Shown here: positions 7,312 to 16,853 of the stretch, one piece after another | Layout: each line of letters opens with the position of its first letter | Numbering within the stretch: position 1 is the first letter of the stretch | Source: Isoptericola cucumis | Lineage (GTDB): Bacteria; Actinomycetota; Actinomycetes; Actinomycetales; Cellulomonadaceae | NCBI RefSeq assembly: GCF_014635665.1 | Contig: NZ_BMDG01000018.1 | Location: 1 to 64,000 of the forward strand | Length of the DNA stretch: 64,000 nucleotides | Direction of reading: 5' to 3' | Translations under genes and position numbers: made by a program | The notes under the pieces: generated by a model | What the model was told of the DNA's origin: nothing | Seen by the model: the letters and a program-made list of their open reading frames with translations, nothing else | Database searches by the model: none

Positions 7312-10300
7312 ATGCGTCGGACACTGCTCGCAGGGATCACGACGACGGCCGTGGTCGTCGCCTCGTTCGGGGGCGCGGCCACCGCGGACCCCGGCGGGGG
7401 CGGCGCGACGCCGGCCACCGAGCGCCCGGGCGCGGCGGCGACGTCGGTCACGCTGCTGACGGGCGACACGGTGCGGCTCCACGAGGCCGACGGGCGGCGC
7501 GCGGTGACGATCGAGCCGGGCGAGGGGCGCGAGACGATCGACGTCCACCAGCTCGAGATCGACGGCGAGCTGTACGTCCTGCCGCTCGACGTCCTGCCGT
7601 ACGTCGCCGAGGACCTGCTCGACCGGGAGCTGTTCAGCGTCGACGCGCTGGTCTCCCAGGGGTACGACGACGCGTCCACCGACACGCTGCCGGTGATCGC
7701 GACCCTGGCGGACGGTGCCCGGCCCGGCGTGCGGTCCCTCGCGGCGGCCGAGCCGCAGGAGCGGCTGGAGAGCATCGACGCGCAGGCGCTCGCCGTCGAC
7801 AAGGAGGACGCCGGCCGGTTCTGGGAGTCGGTCGCGGCGGGCGACGTCGGCGCCCGGGCGCTGCGGCCGGGAGCCGAGGACGCGGCCCTCGCAGGCGGCG
7901 TGGAGAAGCTGTGGCTCGACGGCCAGGTGCAGGTCGACCTGGACGAGAGCACCGCCCAGATCGGTGCACCCACCGCGTGGGACGCCGGGGTGGACGGCAC
8001 CGGGACGACGGTGGCGGTGCTGGACACCGGCGTCGACGTGGCCCACCCCGACCTGGCAGGAAAGGTCGTGGCCGAAGAGAACTTCTCCACCAGCGCGACG
8101 CCGGCCGACGGACACGGGCACGGCACGCACGTGGCGTCCACCGTCGCCGGGACCGGCGCGGGCTCCGACGGCCGGCGGTCCGGCGTCGCGCCCGGCGCAG
8201 ACCTGCTCTCGGGCAAGGTGCTGTCGGACGCGGGCACGGGCTACGACTCGGACATCATCGCCGGCATGGAGTGGGCCGCGGGCGCCGGGGCGGACGTCGT
8301 CAACCTGAGCCTGGGCGGCGGCCCGACCGACGGCTCGGACCCCCTGAGCAGCGCGGTCGACGCGCTGTCCGCCGACCACGACGTGCTGTTCGTCGTGTCC
8401 GCGGGCAACGACGGGCCGCGCGGCTGGACGGTCGGCACCCCCGGTGCGGCGGCCTCGGCGCTCACGGTCGGGGCCGTCGACCGTGCCGACGTGCTCGCGG
8501 ACTTCTCCAGCCGCGGCCCCAGGCTGGGCGACCTGGCCGTGAAGCCGGACCTCACCGCCCCGGGCGTGGGGATCGTCGCCGCCCGGGCCGCCGGCACCGG
8601 GCTGGGGGACCCGGTCGACGACCTGTACACCGCCGCGAACGGCACGTCCATGGCCGCGCCCCACGTCGCGGGTGCCGCCGCGCTGCTGGCCGCGCAGCAC
8701 CCCGGCTGGTCCCGCGCGCAGCTGAAGGACGCCCTGGTCAGCACGGCGGCCACCGGCGCGGGGACGCCGTACGAGCAGGGCGGTGGCAGGGTCGACGTCG
8801 CACGGGCGGCCACCCAGCAGGTCACCGGCACCGGCACCGTGCACCTCGGGAGCTTCACCGACGGGGACGACGGCCGTGCCTCGTCGGAGGTGACCTGGAC
8901 CAACGAGGGCGACGCCGACGTCGAGCTGTCCCTGTCCCTCACGCTCGCGGACGCGCAGGGCGACCCGACCGGCGACGCCGTGGACGTCGGCGGGGACACC
9001 GTGACGGTCCCGGCGGGCGGCAGCGCCGGCGTCCCCGTCACGGCCGACGTCGGCGCGCTGCCGGTGGGACAGCACACCGGCTGGCTGACGGCCACCGCCG
9101 GGGACGTCGTCGTGCACACCACGGTCGGCGTGGTCAAGGAGCCGCCGATCCACACGGTGACGGTCCGTGGCCTCGACCGGTCGGGCGAGGAGGCCATGGC
9201 GTCGCCCGTGGTGCTGCTGGGCGAGGACCCGCGGTTCGACGTCGTGACGTTCGACAAGCCCGGCGAGACGCGCCGGGTCCGCGTGGGCGAGGGCGCGTAC
9301 TTCCTGCACGCGATGGTGAACGACGGGCAGGGGGAGTCGTCGGTGATCGTGGACCCCGACCTGGAGATCACCGGGGACACGGAGCTGGTCGTCGACGCCC
9401 GGGACGCGAACCCGGTGCGGGTCGTGACCCCGAAGCCGGCGGAGCCGCGCGGGAACCTCGGGTTCACCACGTACCGCGACATCGGCTCGCGCCGGCTGTC
9501 GAACTCGACGATGAAGTTCGACGGCACCTCGCGGATCAACGTCACGCCCACCGAGCCCGCGGACGGCGGCTACTTCGAGTTCACCTCCCGCTGGCAGCTG
9601 GCGGCGCCCATGCTGCGCGCGCGGGAGCCCGGCCGGCACGGCCTCGTGCTGTGGCCGCGGTACGAGCGGTACTCGCCCGAGGCGGACCTGCGGGGAGCCC
9701 GTCCGGTCGTGGACGTCGGGCGCGGGCTCGCCGAGGACTACGCGGGCCGGGACGTCGCGGGGGCGGTCGTCGTCGTGCACCTGGACAGCAAGGGGCAGGA
9801 GCGCGCCGCCGCGGCGGCCGCGGCCGAGGCGGGCGCCGCGGCGGTGCTGGTCGCGCCGGCCGAGGGGACGTCGTGGTGGGTGAAGTTCACCGGGCGGGGC
9901 GCCCGGCTGCCGCTGCCCGTGGCCGTGCTCGCCCCCGACGAGGTGGACCGGCTCGCTCGGCGGCTGGCGCAGGGGCCGACGGAGCTGAGGCTCAGCGGCG
10001 ACCAGCAGTACCCGTACCGGTACGACGTCGTCCAGGTCTCGCCCGACCGGGTGCCGCGGGACGTGGTGCACCGGGTGTCGCCCGCGAACACCGCGACGGT
10101 CGAGGCGGGCTACCACGAGATGGGCGGCGAGGAGTGGTCGAAGGAGCAGCGGTTCGCGTGGCGGCCGTGGCAGCGCTCGACGATCGTCGAGTCCCAGCAC
10201 GAGCTGCGCACCCCGCAGTCGCGCGTCGAGTACGTGTCGGCCGGCGACACGCTGTGGCGCCAGCACGTCCTGCACTACTTCTCGTGGGACTCGCTCAACC

Positions 10301-11028
10301 CGATCAGCGGCGGCGCGACGCACGACCTGCGCACCTACGCCCCCGGCGAGCGGGTCGCCTACGACTGGTACGGCGGCGTGCAGCGCCCGGCGGTCCGCGA
10401 GGCGTCCCGCAGCGGTGACGAGCTGACGATCCAGGTCCCGGAGTTCGTGCAGGGCGCGGCCGAGACGTCCGCCCGCGCGTCGGCGTCGGAGGCCAGCGGG
10501 CGGGTGCTCGAGGACGGTGTCGTCATCGGCGAGGGACCGGGCGTCTGGGGCACGTTCCGGGCGAGGAAGCCGGCCGCGACGTACCAGGTCGAGCTCGCGA
10601 CCCGGCGCGACGGGGCCGACTGGGAGCTCGGCACCGCCACCCGGTCGGTGTGGACCTTCGGCTCGCGGAGGCCCGCGGGGAGCCGGGCCGCGGGGCTGCC
10701 GATGATGCGGGTCGACCACGACGTGCCGGTCGGGCTGGACAACCGGGTGCACACCCGCCGGCCGTTCCACGACCTGCGGCTCCGCGTCGCGCACCCCGGG
10801 CTGCTCGGCGCCCGGGCGCCGCGGGTGGCGAAGGTCGAGGCCCGGGTGTCGTTCGACGACGGCGCGACGTGGGAGCGGCTGGACGTGACACGGGCCGGCG
10901 GCCGGGCGTTCGACGCGCGGGTCGTGCACGGCCGGCGCACCGGGCCGGTGTCCCTGGACGTGCGGGTGACCGACGCGGACGGTGGCACCCTGAGGCAGAC
11001 GGTCGAGCGTGCCTACGGGATCGGCTGA
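7312..11028 (+). CDS. Large secreted subtilisin-like serine protease (S8)
   Basis: The product is 1238 residues long. A Sec signal peptide covers residues 1 to about 25 (MRRTLLAGI, a hydrophobic core, then ATA-D). A propeptide-like region follows, then the S8 catalytic domain with Asp238 (VAVLDTGVDVAHPDL), His270 (HGHGTHVA) and Ser446 (NGTSMAAPHVAG). The C-terminal 700 residues contain beta-rich segments and a protease-associated-like insert around residues 810-890. The enzyme should be exported and degrade extracellular protein. GGAGAGGG upstream is a good ribosome-binding site for the ATG at 7312. The 3' end overlaps the convergent LuxR-type gene by 16 bp. Confidence 0.92.
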   Translation: MRRTLLAGITTTAVVVASFGGAATADPGGGGATPATERPGAAATSVTLLTGDTVRLHEADGRRAVTIEPGEGRETIDVHQLEIDGELYVLPLDVLPYVAEDLLDRELFSVDALVSQGYDDASTDTLPVIATLADGARPGVRSLAAAEPQERLESIDAQALAVDKEDAGRFWESVAAGDVGARALRPGAEDAALAGGVEKLWLDGQVQVDLDESTAQIGAPTAWDAGVDGTGTTVAVLDTGVDVAHPDLAGKVVAEENFSTSATPADGHGHGTHVASTVAGTGAGSDGRRSGVAPGADLLSGKVLSDAGTGYDSDIIAGMEWAAGAGADVVNLSLGGGPTDGSDPLSSAVDALSADHDVLFVVSAGNDGPRGWTVGTPGAAASALTVGAVDRADVLADFSSRGPRLGDLAVKPDLTAPGVGIVAARAAGTGLGDPVDDLYTAANGTSMAAPHVAGAAALLAAQHPGWSRAQLKDALVSTAATGAGTPYEQGGGRVDVARAATQQVTGTGTVHLGSFTDGDDGRASSEVTWTNEGDADVELSLSLTLADAQGDPTGDAVDVGGDTVTVPAGGSAGVPVTADVGALPVGQHTGWLTATAGDVVVHTTVGVVKEPPIHTVTVRGLDRSGEEAMASPVVLLGEDPRFDVVTFDKPGETRRVRVGEGAYFLHAMVNDGQGESSVIVDPDLEITGDTELVVDARDANPVRVVTPKPAEPRGNLGFTTYRDIGSRRLSNSTMKFDGTSRINVTPTEPADGGYFEFTSRWQLAAPMLRAREPGRHGLVLWPRYERYSPEADLRGARPVVDVGRGLAEDYAGRDVAGAVVVVHLDSKGQERAAAAAAAEAGAAAVLVAPAEGTSWWVKFTGRGARLPLPVAVLAPDEVDRLARRLAQGPTELRLSGDQQYPYRYDVVQVSPDRVPRDVVHRVSPANTATVEAGYHEMGGEEWSKEQRFAWRPWQRSTIVESQHELRTPQSRVEYVSAGDTLWRQHVLHYFSWDSLNPISGGATHDLRTYAPGERVAYDWYGGVQRPAVREASRSGDELTIQVPEFVQGAAETSARASASEASGRVLEDGVVIGEGPGVWGTFRARKPAATYQVELATRRDGADWELGTATRSVWTFGSRRPAGSRAAGLPMMRVDHDVPVGLDNRVHTRRPFHDLRLRVAHPGLLGARAPRVAKVEARVSFDDGATWERLDVTRAGGRAFDARVVHGRRTGPVSLDVRVTDADGGTLRQTVERAYGIG

Positions 11029-12110
11029 CCGTCCGCGGTCAGCCACCCGCGCTGCGCCGCGTGCCAGGCGAACTGCATCCGGGTCTGCGCGCCCGTGAGG
11101 GCCATCAGGTCGCTGACCCGGCGCTGCACGGTGCGGGTGCTGAGCCCCAGGCGGGTCGCGATGGCCTTGTCGCTCACGCCGGCGACGAGCAGCGACAGCA
11201 GGCGCCGCTCGTCCGCGCCTAGGGGCGCGGTGGGGGAGCGGACGGCCAGGGGGTGGTCCTCCTCGTCGCCGGCGTGGCCGACCAGGAGCGGCGACGCGTC
11301 CGCCCAGTAGCTCTCGAACAGGGCGATGAGCGCCGTGAGCAGGTTGCTGTCGCGCACCAGGGCGGCCGTCGGCTCGGTGACCCCGTCGCGGGCGGGGACC
11401 AGCGGGAGCAGGGCGACCGCCCCGTCGGCGACGGCCAGCCGGACCGGGAGCGAGGGAGCGGCCCGCGCCTCCTCGCCCGCCTGGACGCCGAGGACGAGGC
11501 TGTCGATCATGCCCGGCTCCTCGAGCAGGGCCTGCTCGTACACGACCCGGTACCGCACGCCCCGGGCCAGCATGGCGAACTCCTCGTCGTTGTCGGCCGA
11601 GGGCATCGCCACGTGACCGGCCCGGCAGAACCACAGGATCTCGGAACGGGTGGAGAGCTGGAGGCTGCGCAGCGCCTGGCGGAGCGCGGCCTGGCCGGTG
11701 ACGACCTCCACGAGCTGGTCGGCGTGGCGCCGCCGGGTGCTGGCCCGGTGCTCCTCGGCGAGCTCGGCGATCGCCGAGGTGGCGTGGTGCAGCGCCGTCT
11801 GGGTGCTCAGGACGCGGGGTGCGAGCGCGACGTCGGGCGCGGTCGCGGAGTAGCGCGGCGGGTCGCCGTGGGCTGCCGCGAGGCCGTGCTCGACGAGCCG
11901 GGCGAGGACGTCGGCCACGTCGTCGGCCGGCTCGGCGAGGACGTCGGCCAGGTGCGGCACGTCCGAGGTGCCGACGGTCACGAGCAGCCGGTAGAGGCGC
12001 TCCTCGTCGGGCGCGACGCCGGCGGCCGCGAGCGCCGACGTGCCGGGGGCACCCGTCGGGTCCGGGCCCGTCGTGCCCGAGCCGGTCGTGGTGGTCCGTC
12101 CCTGGGTCAT
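11013..12110 (-). CDS. LuxR-type HTH transcriptional regulator with TrmB-like N-terminal region
   Basis: The 365-residue protein ends in a LuxR/GerE helix-turn-helix ([20 protein letters not shown], then [20 protein letters not shown]). The N-terminal part resembles an MarR/TrmB-like winged helix ([23 protein letters not shown]), followed by a sensor-like middle domain. This architecture is common in actinobacterial regulators sitting beside secreted subtilases. It converges on the subtilase gene with a 16-bp overlap and is divergent from kynA, so either neighbour could be its target. No phosphoacceptor receiver domain is present. The ligand is unknown. Confidence 0.82.
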   Translation of the reverse strand: MTQGRTTTTGSGTTGPDPTGAPGTSALAAAGVAPDEERLYRLLVTVGTSDVPHLADVLAEPADDVADVLARLVEHGLAAAHGDPPRYSATAPDVALAPRVLSTQTALHHATSAIAELAEEHRASTRRRHADQLVEVVTGQAALRQALRSLQLSTRSEILWFCRAGHVAMPSADNDEEFAMLARGVRYRVVYEQALLEEPGMIDSLVLGVQAGEEARAAPSLPVRLAVADGAVALLPLVPARDGVTEPTAALVRDSNLLTALIALFESYWADASPLLVGHAGDEEDHPLAVRSPTAPLGADERRLLSLLVAGVSDKAIATRLGLSTRTVQRRVSDLMALTGAQTRMQFAWHAAQRGWLTADGQPIP

Positions 12111-12193
12111 GGTCCTCCGTCTCGGGGGTCCGGTCGGGCGTCGGGCCCCGGCCGGCGTGCTGCGTCTTTCGGCCGGTCGTCACGATTGTGCAG

Positions 12194-12199
12194 TACGCT
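12194..12199 (+). promoter_or_regulatory. Putative -10 box of kynA
   Basis: TACGCT fits the actinobacterial TANNNT -10 element and ends 8 nt before the kynA ATG, so transcription would start at or next to the start codon (leaderless mRNA). No clear -35 hexamer is visible. Confidence 0.5.
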
Positions 12200-12207
12200 C
12201 GGTCGTC

Positions 12208-13107
12208 ATGGCTCACCCCACGCCGACCGCGCCACCGACGCCACCGACGGGCCCCGCGCCCGCGACCAACGAGCGCGAGCTCGAGGCCGAGATCGTCACC
12301 GACCTGCGCGACCAGATGACGTACGGCTCGTACCTGCGGCTGGACCGGCTGCTGACGGCCCAGGCGCCCGTGAGCTCGCCCGCCCACCACGACGAGATGC
12401 TCTTCATCGTGCAGCACCAGACGACGGAGCTGTGGCTCAAGCTCGTGCTGCACGAGCTGTTGTCGGCGCGCGAGCTGCTCGCGGCCGACGACCTGCCGGC
12501 GGCGCTCAAGCGGATCGCCCGGGTCAAGCACATCCAGAAGACGCTGACCGAGCAGTGGTCGGTGCTGGCCACGCTGACGCCCAGCGAGTACGGCGAGTTC
12601 CGCGGCGCCCTGGCCAACGCGTCGGGCTTCCAGTCGTACCAGTACCGGGCGGTGGAGTTCCTGCTCGGCAACAAGAACTCCCGGATGCTGCGCGTCTTCG
12701 ACGCCGAGCCGCCCGCGCAGGACGTGCTGCGCCGGCTGCTGGAGGAGCCGAGCGTCTACGACGAGTTCCTGCGCTACCTCGCGCGCGCCGGGCACGCCGT
12801 CCCGCAGCACCTGCTGGAGCGGGACGTCACGCACGCCCACACCCACGACGACGCCCTCGTCGAGGTCTTCCGGGCGATCTACGCCGACCCGCAGGCGCAC
12901 TGGTCGGCCTACGAGGCCTGCGAGGAGCTCGTCGACCTCGAGGACAACTTCCAGCTCTGGCGGTTCCGCCACCTGCGCACCGTGCAGCGCATCATCGGGT
13001 TCAAGCGCGGCACCGGCGGGTCCTCGGGCGCGGCCTTCCTGAAGAAGGCCCTCGACCTCACGTTCTTCCCCGAGCTGTTCGCCGTGCGCACGGAGCTCGG
13101 CGTCTGA
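12208..13107 (+). CDS. kynA: Tryptophan 2,3-dioxygenase
   Basis: The 299-residue product catalyses the first step of tryptophan breakdown, O2-dependent opening of the indole ring to N-formylkynurenine. The family signatures are [27 protein letters not shown] (distal His70), the [13 protein letters not shown] segment with the haem-ligand His255, and the [11 protein letters not shown] substrate loop. Length is normal for the bacterial family. It is first in an operon with an amidohydrolase and kynureninase; stop and start of the next gene overlap as TGATG. A -10-like box directly before the ATG suggests a leaderless transcript. Confidence 0.96.
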   Translation: MAHPTPTAPPTPPTGPAPATNERELEAEIVTDLRDQMTYGSYLRLDRLLTAQAPVSSPAHHDEMLFIVQHQTTELWLKLVLHELLSARELLAADDLPAALKRIARVKHIQKTLTEQWSVLATLTPSEYGEFRGALANASGFQSYQYRAVEFLLGNKNSRMLRVFDAEPPAQDVLRRLLEEPSVYDEFLRYLARAGHAVPQHLLERDVTHAHTHDDALVEVFRAIYADPQAHWSAYEACEELVDLEDNFQLWRFRHLRTVQRIIGFKRGTGGSSGAAFLKKALDLTFFPELFAVRTELGV

Positions 13108-14084
13108 TGGCGCAGGGCCTGCCGCGCCGCGTCCCGCAGGCGCGCGCCGTCGACGGAGGCACGCTGCTGCCCGGCTTCGTCGACGCCCACGTGCACCTGG
13201 GCCTGGCCGACCCGCTCGCGCTGCGCGCGGGCGGGGTCGCCGGCGTGGACGACCTCGGCTGGGACCGGGCCGTCGCGGCCGCCTGGCCCGGCACGTCCGG
13301 GTTCCCGCACGTGCGCGTGGCCGGCGCGTTCCTCGCGGCGCCGGGCGGCTACCCGGCAGACCGGGCGTGGGCGCCGGCAGGCGCCGTCGACCCCGTGGCC
13401 ACGCCGGCCGACGCCGCGCCGGCCGTCGCGCGCCAGGTCGCGGCCGGCGCGTCGTACGTCAAGGTCACGCTGCACACCGGGGGACCGGTGCTCGACGACG
13501 CCACCCTGGCGGCCGTCGTCGGCGCGGCGCGCGCGCACCGTCTGCCCGTCGTGGCGCACGTCGAGGGGCCCGGCCAGGCCGAGCGGGCGCTCGAGGCCGG
13601 CGTCGGGCGGCTCGCGCACACCCCGTGGACCGAGCGCCTGCCGGACGCGGTCGTGGAGGCCGCCGCCGAGCGGCAGGTCTGGGTCAGCACGCTGGACATC
13701 CACGGCTGGGGCGCCCCCGACGTCGGGCAGGAGCGAGACCGGGAGGTCGCGCTCGACAACCTGCGCCGCTTCCACACCGCGGGCGGCACGATCGCCTACG
13801 GCACCGACCTCGGCAACGGGCCGCTGCCCGTCGGGCTGAACGTGCGCGAGCTGCGGGCGCTGGCCGAGGCGGGGCTGCAGGCGCCCGCCCTGCTGCGCGC
13901 CCTGACGTCGCGCCCCGTGCCGGGGCTGGCGACGTTCCTGCCGGGCGCGCCGCCCGACGCGGGCACGGGCTCCGTCGACCTGGTCGAGCTCCTGTCCCGC
14001 GCCACCGTCGTCGCCGACCCCGCCACCGACCCCGCCACCGCTTCCGCCACCCGACCGTCCCACCCCGAGGAGGGCACGCCGTGA
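13107..14084 (+). CDS. Amidohydrolase-superfamily protein in the N-formylkynurenine formamidase position
   Basis: The 325-residue product has the metal-binding amidohydrolase pattern: GFVDAHVHLG near residues 23-32 (HxH), an internal Lys in ASYVKVTLHTGG, VVAHVEGPGQAERAL, RLAHTPW and GTDLGNGP (terminal Asp). It resembles imidazolonepropionase-like hydrolases but has a shorter N terminus than usual. It lies exactly between kynA and kynU with overlapping ends on both sides (TGATG and GTGA). No separate KynB/arylformamidase is seen in the window. The natural guess is that it hydrolyses N-formylkynurenine to kynurenine and formate. That is inference; the metal-dependent cyclase-like KynB family is unrelated in sequence. 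Confidence 0.8.
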   Translation: MAQGLPRRVPQARAVDGGTLLPGFVDAHVHLGLADPLALRAGGVAGVDDLGWDRAVAAAWPGTSGFPHVRVAGAFLAAPGGYPADRAWAPAGAVDPVATPADAAPAVARQVAAGASYVKVTLHTGGPVLDDATLAAVVGAARAHRLPVVAHVEGPGQAERALEAGVGRLAHTPWTERLPDAVVEAAAERQVWVSTLDIHGWGAPDVGQERDREVALDNLRRFHTAGGTIAYGTDLGNGPLPVGLNVRELRALAEAGLQAPALLRALTSRPVPGLATFLPGAPPDAGTGSVDLVELLSRATVVADPATDPATASATRPSHPEEGTP

Positions 14085-15340
14085 CCACCCCCGCCGCAGC
14101 ACCGACCGCCGAGCTGGACCCCGCCGCCCGCGCGGCCGCGCTCGACGCCGCCGACCCGCTGGCCGCCTACCGGGACCGGTTCGTGCCGTCCGACGACGTC
14201 GTGGCCTACCTCGACGGCAACTCCCTCGGCCGCCCGACGAAGGCCGCGGCCGAGCGCCTCGCGCAGTTCGCGACCACCGGGTGGGGGGCGCGCCTGATCC
14301 GCGGCTGGGACGAGTCCTGGTACGAGCTGCCGCTGACGCTCGGCGACCGGATCGGCGACGTCGTCCTGGGGGCCGCACCGGGCCAGACGTTCGTCGGCGA
14401 CTCGACGACCGTCGTCCTGTACAAGCTGGTGCGGGCGGCGCTGGACCTGCCCGCCGTGGCGGGTCGCGACGAGATCGTGGTCGACTCGGGGAACTTCCCC
14501 ACGGACCGCTACCTGCTCGAGGGCATCGCGGCCGAGCGCGGCAAGCGTCTCGTGTGGCTCCACCCCGACCCCGCGGCCGGCGTGACCCCGGCCGACGTCG
14601 CGGCCGTGCTGGGCGAGCGCACCGCGCTCGTGCTGCTCAGCCACGTCGCGTACCGCTCCGGCCACCTCGCCGACGCCCCCGAGATCACGCGGCTCGCGCA
14701 CGACGCCGGCGCCCTGGTGCTGTGGGACCTGTGCCACTCGGCGGGTGCGGTGCCGGTCGCGCTCGACGCCTGGGGCGTCGACCTCGCCGCCGGGTGCACC
14801 TACAAGTACCTGAACGGAGGCCCGGGCTCGCCCGCGTTCGGCTACGTGCGCGCGGGCCTGGTGGAGCAGCTGCGCCAGCCCATCCAGGGCTGGATGGGCG
14901 CGGACGCCCCGTTCGAGATGGGCCCGGCGTACGCCCCGCACCCCGGGGTCCGCCGGTTCGTCTCCGGCACGCCGCCGATCACCTCGATGCTGGCGATGCA
15001 GGACATGCTCGACCTGATCGCCGGCGCCGGCATGGACGCGATCCGCGCCAAGTCGGTGCGGCTCACCGAGCTCGCGCTGGACCTGACCGACGAGCTCCTG
15101 GTCCCGCTGGGGGTCGAGGTCGCGTCGCCGCGGGAGGCCGGCCGCCGCGGCTCGCACGTGACGATCGACCACCCGGCGTTCGCCGACGTCGTCGGCGAGC
15201 TGTGGCAGCAGGGGGTCGTGCCCGACTTCCGGCGCCCGCACGGCATCCGGCTCGGCCTGTCGCCGCTGTCGACGTCGTTCGACGAGGTGCGCGTCGGCGT
15301 CGAGGCGATCCGGGCCGCCCTCCTGCGCCGCGAGGACTGA
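14081..15340 (+). CDS. kynU: Kynureninase
   Basis: The 419-residue PLP enzyme cleaves kynurenine to anthranilate and alanine. Family features are YLDGNSLGRP near the N terminus, the FVGDSTTVVLYK segment, LWDLCHSAGAVPV (PLP ring-contact Asp), CTYKYLNGGPGSPAF with Schiff-base Lys242, and GWMGADAPFEMGPAY. The C terminus ends with the usual HGIRLGLSPLSTSFDEV substrate-carboxylate region. The GTG start overlaps the amidohydrolase stop by GTGA, so the three genes should form one translational unit leading from tryptophan to anthranilate. Confidence 0.96.
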   Translation: MTTPAAAPTAELDPAARAAALDAADPLAAYRDRFVPSDDVVAYLDGNSLGRPTKAAAERLAQFATTGWGARLIRGWDESWYELPLTLGDRIGDVVLGAAPGQTFVGDSTTVVLYKLVRAALDLPAVAGRDEIVVDSGNFPTDRYLLEGIAAERGKRLVWLHPDPAAGVTPADVAAVLGERTALVLLSHVAYRSGHLADAPEITRLAHDAGALVLWDLCHSAGAVPVALDAWGVDLAAGCTYKYLNGGPGSPAFGYVRAGLVEQLRQPIQGWMGADAPFEMGPAYAPHPGVRRFVSGTPPITSMLAMQDMLDLIAGAGMDAIRAKSVRLTELALDLTDELLVPLGVEVASPREAGRRGSHVTIDHPAFADVVGELWQQGVVPDFRRPHGIRLGLSPLSTSFDEVRVGVEAIRAALLRRED

Positions 15341-15350
15341 CGGGGCGACC

Positions 15351-16223
15351 GTGACGGCCGCCCGCACCGCTACCCGCCCTGACGCCCGGCCCGCGGTCCT
15401 CGACGACGTCGACGCCCGGCCCGGCAGCACGACCTCGTTGGTGCGGACGGTCGTGGGCGCGTACCTGCGGCAGGTCGGGGGGTCGATCGCCGCGGCCGAC
15501 CTCGTCGCGCTGCTCGGCGAGGTCGGCGTCGGCGGCTCGAGCGCCCGCAGCGCCGTCTCGCGGGTCAAGTCCCGCGGCCTGCTCGACGCCGGGGTGGTAG
15601 GCGGGCGGCCCGGCTACCGGCTGGCGGCGGGCGCCGCCCGGATGCTCGAGCGCGGTGACCGGCGCATCTTCACCTACCGGCCCCAGGGGGAGGACGACCC
15701 CTGGTGCCTCGTGTCGTACACCGTCCCCGAGGCGCGTCGCGACGCACGTCACCAGCTGCGCCGGCACCTGGCGGGGCTCGGGTGCGGGCACGTGGCCACG
15801 GGCCTGTGGATCTGCCCGGCGCACCTGGCCGGGGAGGTGGAGGAGGTCTTGGACGGGCTCGGCCTGCGCGACGCCGCCACCCTCTTCGTCACGTCGACGC
15901 CGCGCCCGGCGGGCACGTTCGCCGACGCCGCCGCGCGGTGGTGGGACCTCGACCGGCTCGCGGCGCTGCACCGCGGCTTCCTGGCCCGGCACGGCGACGG
16001 TGGCGGCGACGCCGCGCCGCGCGGGCCCGGGAGCGGGGCGTTCGCGCGCTGGACCCGGGCCCTCGACGACTGGCGCGTCATCCCGGCCGTGGACCCCGGC
16101 CTCCCGGCGAGCGCTCTGCCCCACGACTGGCCGGGCCCGGTGAGCGTCGCGACGTTCGACCGGCTGCGCGCCGCGCTCGAGGAGCCGGCCACCGCCTACG
16201 TGCGCTCCGTCGTCGGCCGCTGA
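15351..16223 (+). CDS. PaaX-family transcriptional regulator
   Basis: The 290-residue protein shows the PaaX layout: an N-terminal winged helix (LVRTVVGAYLRQVGGSI, then SSARSAVSRVKSRGLL), a central domain (WCLVSYTVPEARRDARHQLRRHLAGLGCG) and a C-terminal domain (ALDDWRVIPAVDPGLPASALPHDWPG). PaaX relatives repress aromatic catabolism genes and respond to CoA thioesters or aromatic metabolites. It follows kynU by 10 nt, so a role as repressor of the kynurenine operon is likely but unproven. The final codons and stop lie inside an 18-bp tandem duplication at 16208-16243. Confidence 0.88.
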   Translation: MTAARTATRPDARPAVLDDVDARPGSTTSLVRTVVGAYLRQVGGSIAAADLVALLGEVGVGGSSARSAVSRVKSRGLLDAGVVGGRPGYRLAAGAARMLERGDRRIFTYRPQGEDDPWCLVSYTVPEARRDARHQLRRHLAGLGCGHVATGLWICPAHLAGEVEEVLDGLGLRDAATLFVTSTPRPAGTFADAAARWWDLDRLAALHRGFLARHGDGGGDAAPRGPGSGAFARWTRALDDWRVIPAVDPGLPASALPHDWPGPVSVATFDRLRAALEEPATAYVRSVVGR

Positions 16224-16243
16224 CCCGTCGTCGGCCGCTGACC
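16208..16243 (+). repeat. 18-bp tandem duplication across a stop codon
   Basis: The unit CGTCGTCGGCCGCTGACC occurs twice in direct tandem. The first copy holds the last codons and TGA of the PaaX-type gene; the second repeats them, including a second in-frame TGA, just downstream. It looks like a recent slippage duplication that left the protein unchanged. Confidence 0.85.
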
Positions 16244-16411
16244 CGTCGGCGCCCGGGCGCGTGGGTGACCGGCGCCCGCTCCCGGTTGCGGCCTTGCGCC
16301 GTCGACCGGATCATCGTGGCGATGACCTGCTGTTTCGCCGGGCCGTGACCTGACGGCACGGACCTGGCGCCACGGCGGGCGCGCGCGACCGTCGAGTGGG
16401 AAGGTGACCGC

Positions 16412-16828
16412 ATGACCGGCACGACCAGCACGCGACGTACCCACCCGTCGGCGTGGGCCGTGGGCGGGACCGCGCTCGGGGCGTCCCTCCTCATCATGGT
16501 CGGTCTCTTCCAGGGGTTCGAAGGGCTGGCGGCCCTCGTCAACGACGACTTCTTCGTGCGGACCTCGTCGTACGCGTTCGCGCTCGACCTCACCGCCTGG
16601 GGCTGGATCCACCTGGCCCTGGGCGTGTTCCTCCTGCTCACCGGCTTCTTCCTCCTCGGCGGGAGCCCGGTGGCGGCCGGGATCGCGGTGGGGCTGGCCG
16701 GGCTGAGCGCGCTGTCGAACTTCCTCTTCCTGCCGTACTACCCGGTGTGGGCGGTGCTGGTGATCGCGCTCGACGTGTTCGTGATCTGGGCGATCCTGCG
16801 CACCTCCGCCGACGACCCCACAGCCTGA
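16412..16828 (+). CDS. Small four-helix membrane protein (DUF7144-like)
   Basis: The 138-residue protein has four hydrophobic segments at about residues 15-35, 65-83, 85-105 and 108-128, with a WGWIHLALGVFLLLTGFFLL core typical of a family of actinobacterial inner-membrane proteins of unknown function. GGGAAGG lies upstream of the ATG. The two following small genes (16854 and 17302) are in the same direction with short gaps and may be co-transcribed. No catalytic residues are evident. Confidence 0.8.
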   Translation: MTGTTSTRRTHPSAWAVGGTALGASLLIMVGLFQGFEGLAALVNDDFFVRTSSYAFALDLTAWGWIHLALGVFLLLTGFFLLGGSPVAAGIAVGLAGLSALSNFLFLPYYPVWAVLVIALDVFVIWAILRTSADDPTA

Positions 16829-16853
16829 CCATCGTCCGAGAGAGAGGCAGCAC

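Noticed and set aside
7024-12972. Very long open frame on the minus strand, opposite the subtilase and kynA
   Set aside because: It is the antisense shadow of the subtilase gene and its neighbours; the translation is low-complexity Arg/Gly/Pro-type and matches no family, as expected from high GC.
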